A stretch of 33,290 nucleotides of DNA, from the NCBI GenBank assembly GCA_021464525.1, contig JADRCO010000460.1, positions 1-33,290 on the forward strand, written 5' to 3'. The notes under the pieces were generated by a model. The model saw only the letters and a program-made list of their open reading frames with translations. It did not search any database and was not told the origin of the DNA. Shown here one piece after another: positions 31,541 to 33,290 of this stretch. The position numbers were made by a program, and so were the translations under genes. Each line of letters opens with the position of its first letter. Positions within the stretch are counted from its first letter, which is position 1. This DNA comes from Rhizophagus sp. LPA8_4_AMF (lineage: Eukaryota > Glomeromycota > Glomeromycetes > Glomerales > Glomeraceae).

Positions 31541-32540
31541 ACAAGTGAATTTATTTGTTTTGTGGGGAATTCAGGATATTTATCATCACTATTAAAATAA
31601 CAATGGGATTGAGCAGGTGACATTCTGTGATGCACATGTACGAAATTCACACATAATCTTTTCTTTATAACGCTCGTGAAATTACATGACTCACGCATTA
31701 AATTCTACCTTTTTTTGAGAGTGTTTCTTTGTTTTTTTTAAGAACAAGGAATTTCTTTACCTTATTTAGTAAAGTTATAGGTGCGAGTTTGTGAAATTTA
31801 AAAAAAAGATTTAACGTCAATCCTGATATTTTTGGTGATAAATTTTATCATCATATTGTTGAGAAATTAAAGTTTTAATTCAAGAACAATGGATTTTATA
31901 CCTATATTCTCTCTATTTTATAGGAGGTTGCAAAAATGTCAAAACGGTCGATTAACTTAAGAACGCAATGATAATTTTGTGGGGAAAAAATAAAATCATT
32001 TTTAGAAATAAAAAAAAAAGATCTTTTTAATTCAATTAACGATTTTTTAAATCAAAGAATAAACAAAATTTTCTATTGTTCTCTACTTCTAAATAACCAA
32101 CCATATTCTGTACTAAAATCATGATTTTATGAAAAATTTTTCAATAGTACCTAATCAAGTATCTTTATAAGATAAAAATGCGCCCATTTAATGCGCTATT
32201 CCATGTATAATGACCAAAACGTCACGCGATTTACTTTATACATTGGCTGATCTCCGATTAGTAATGCGAGCGATATTCGTGCTAATTATGCGATTATCAA
32301 TTGGATGATTATAATCACGTGATATTTATAAGATTATCAAAAAAGTTTTTTATAAAAACTTTAATAAACCTTTTTTTAGTTAAAATGATTCTCAAATGTA
32401 TTAATCTTGTGTAAATCTTACCAAAATATTATAATTTAGTAGTTTACAATATAATCTAAAAATAAGATTGCTTTTAATAATATATTTTTATTAGTATTCA
32501 AATTAAATATACCATTAAAATTATTAAAATAGAAAGGAAA

Positions 32541-32964
32541 TGTCAAAAAATCGCCGCACGGTGATCATCGCCGCACCTAAAATATTTTTTTGATTTTAAA
32601 ATTTTCGACTAAAATATTGATCTGTTCATAATATAAATAATAATATTATACGTAAATTTATGAGTAGAACAAGTTTCTCTTAAGTCAAAAAGGTCGTTTT
32701 TCAGATAGTTTTTGAGAAAAACTGCATTTATAAGCAAAACGTTTTTTTGATCTTAAAAAAAATTTTTTTTAACAAAATTTTCAAAATTTTAGTGTGGTTG
32801 ATATTTAATTACATTTGTTTTACTTATTTATTATTTAAATTTATTTAAATTAAAATTTTTTTAACAAGTGATTTTTAACTCTGGCCGAAATTATAATTTT
32901 TGGCCAGAATTAAGCGGTGAAAATCGCCTGCGGCGATAATCACCTGCGGCGATATTTAGCAATA
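32541..32964. mobile_element. Non-autonomous terminal-inverted-repeat element with TCGCCGCA repeats
   Basis: TCGCCGCA occurs twice near the left end (32551-32558, 32568-32575). Its inverse TGCGGCGA occurs twice near the right end (32929-32936, 32945-32952), with nearly equal spacing (17 and 16 bp). The right end closes with ATTTAGCAATA (32954-32964), the same end as the element at 1886-2023; the left end is more degraded. A near-perfect 27-bp palindrome at 32881-32907 (CTGGCC...GGCCAG, with one mismatched pair) lies inside, near the right end. These GC-rich blocks stand out sharply from the AT-rich surroundings. No coding frame is present and no clear target duplication was seen. Confidence 0.6.
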
Positions 32965-33100
32965 CTCAAATAGAAATTATTTAAAGTTGAATTGAATATA
33001 GCTAATTTAATATTTTAAAACTGATTTTATTGTAATTATTAATACAATTCTATAGTTGTAATTATTTGCACTTATTAGCAATTTAGCATTATTATACTTA

Positions 33101-33290
33101 CAGTGCTGGCAAAAAGTAATCAGAATTGCAAAAAATGCGATAAATAAGAAACCAATGATTAAAATTACTTCAAATTTTGTAGATTTGTTGCCAAATAGGT
33201 CACTATTATATATATAAAGTATCAGCCTTTTAGCTTATTTCTTTGTCTCGCAATTGATTTTTTATTTCAAAAAAAATTTTGTAAAATATT
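33101..33290 (+). mobile_element. Probable end of a Tc1/mariner element, cut by the window edge
   Basis: CAGTGCTGGCAAAAAGTAAT begins directly after TA (33099-33100). This is very close to the terminal inverted repeat of Tc1-like transposons (CAGTG-TGGC-AAAAGTA type) at their TA target site. The rest of the element, including any transposase gene, would lie beyond the window, so whether it is intact or a short derivative is unknown. Confidence 0.6.

Larger units (their letters stand above)
31412..33290. other. Intergenic region with repeats
   Basis: No gene is supported. The left part is the promoter region of the coiled-coil protein gene. CACGTG occurs near 32317. The rest is AT-rich and carries the terminal-inverted-repeat element at 32541-32964 and the apparent left end of a Tc1/mariner element at 33101. 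Confidence 0.6.

Noticed and set aside
1-33290. tRNA, rRNA, CRISPR arrays, LTR or viral elements
   Set aside because: I looked for T-loop-like GGTTCGA motifs, long direct repeats and transposase or polymerase motifs on both strands and found none that hold up.

Overview
The window is nuclear DNA of a eukaryote, most likely an early-diverging filamentous fungus. It is very AT-rich. Most genes are cut by many short introns (about 65-85 bp, GT..AG, usually ending TAG or CAG). The gene set combines a class IV chitin synthase and a DASH kinetochore subunit (fungal) with an Integrator subunit 4 homologue (usually absent from yeasts). This, with the base composition, points to Glomeromycotina and a Rhizophagus-like arbuscular mycorrhizal fungus. 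The assignment is inference; no marker gene proves it.

Layout. 1-2527: AT-rich intergenic DNA with at least three small inverted-repeat elements. 2528-3359 (-): 6-phosphogluconolactonase. 3768-5054 (+): ZIP-family zinc transporter, divergent from it. 6231-6476 (-): a tiny two-exon HMG/YABBY-like protein gene. 7911-11101 (+): class IV chitin synthase, four exons. 11935-13502 (+): ALG7, five exons. 13606-14012 (-): DAD4, three exons, tail-to-tail with ALG7 and head-to-head with the next gene. 14369-19424 (+): INTS4 homologue, 26 exons. 21385-25401 (+): USP35/USP38-like deubiquitinase, 22 exons with one probable GC-AG intron. 25494-26177 (-): FIS1, four exons, tail-to-tail with the deubiquitinase. 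26178-28800: long intergenic region with an interstitial telomere-type repeat and a hairpin element flanked by a 9-bp direct repeat. 28801-29691 (+) and 29858-31411 (-): two convergent intronless genes of unknown function. 31412-33290: repeat-bearing intergenic DNA ending in what looks like the start of a Tc1/mariner element.

The genes are housekeeping genes rather than one system: pentose phosphate pathway, zinc transport, cell wall synthesis, N-glycosylation, mitosis, RNA processing, deubiquitination and mitochondrial fission. One possible link is regulatory: ACGCGT (the MluI cell-cycle box of yeasts) lies close upstream of the chitin synthase, ALG7 and the DAD4/INTS4 pair. Two genes (HMG-like and DAD4) have exons too short to be found as long open frames and were recovered by reading splice sites. 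I found no rRNA or tRNA gene, CRISPR array, LTR element or coding transposon. I did not find a convincing new multi-gene system; the most useful leads are the Integrator homologue, the short mobile-element families and the promoter motifs.
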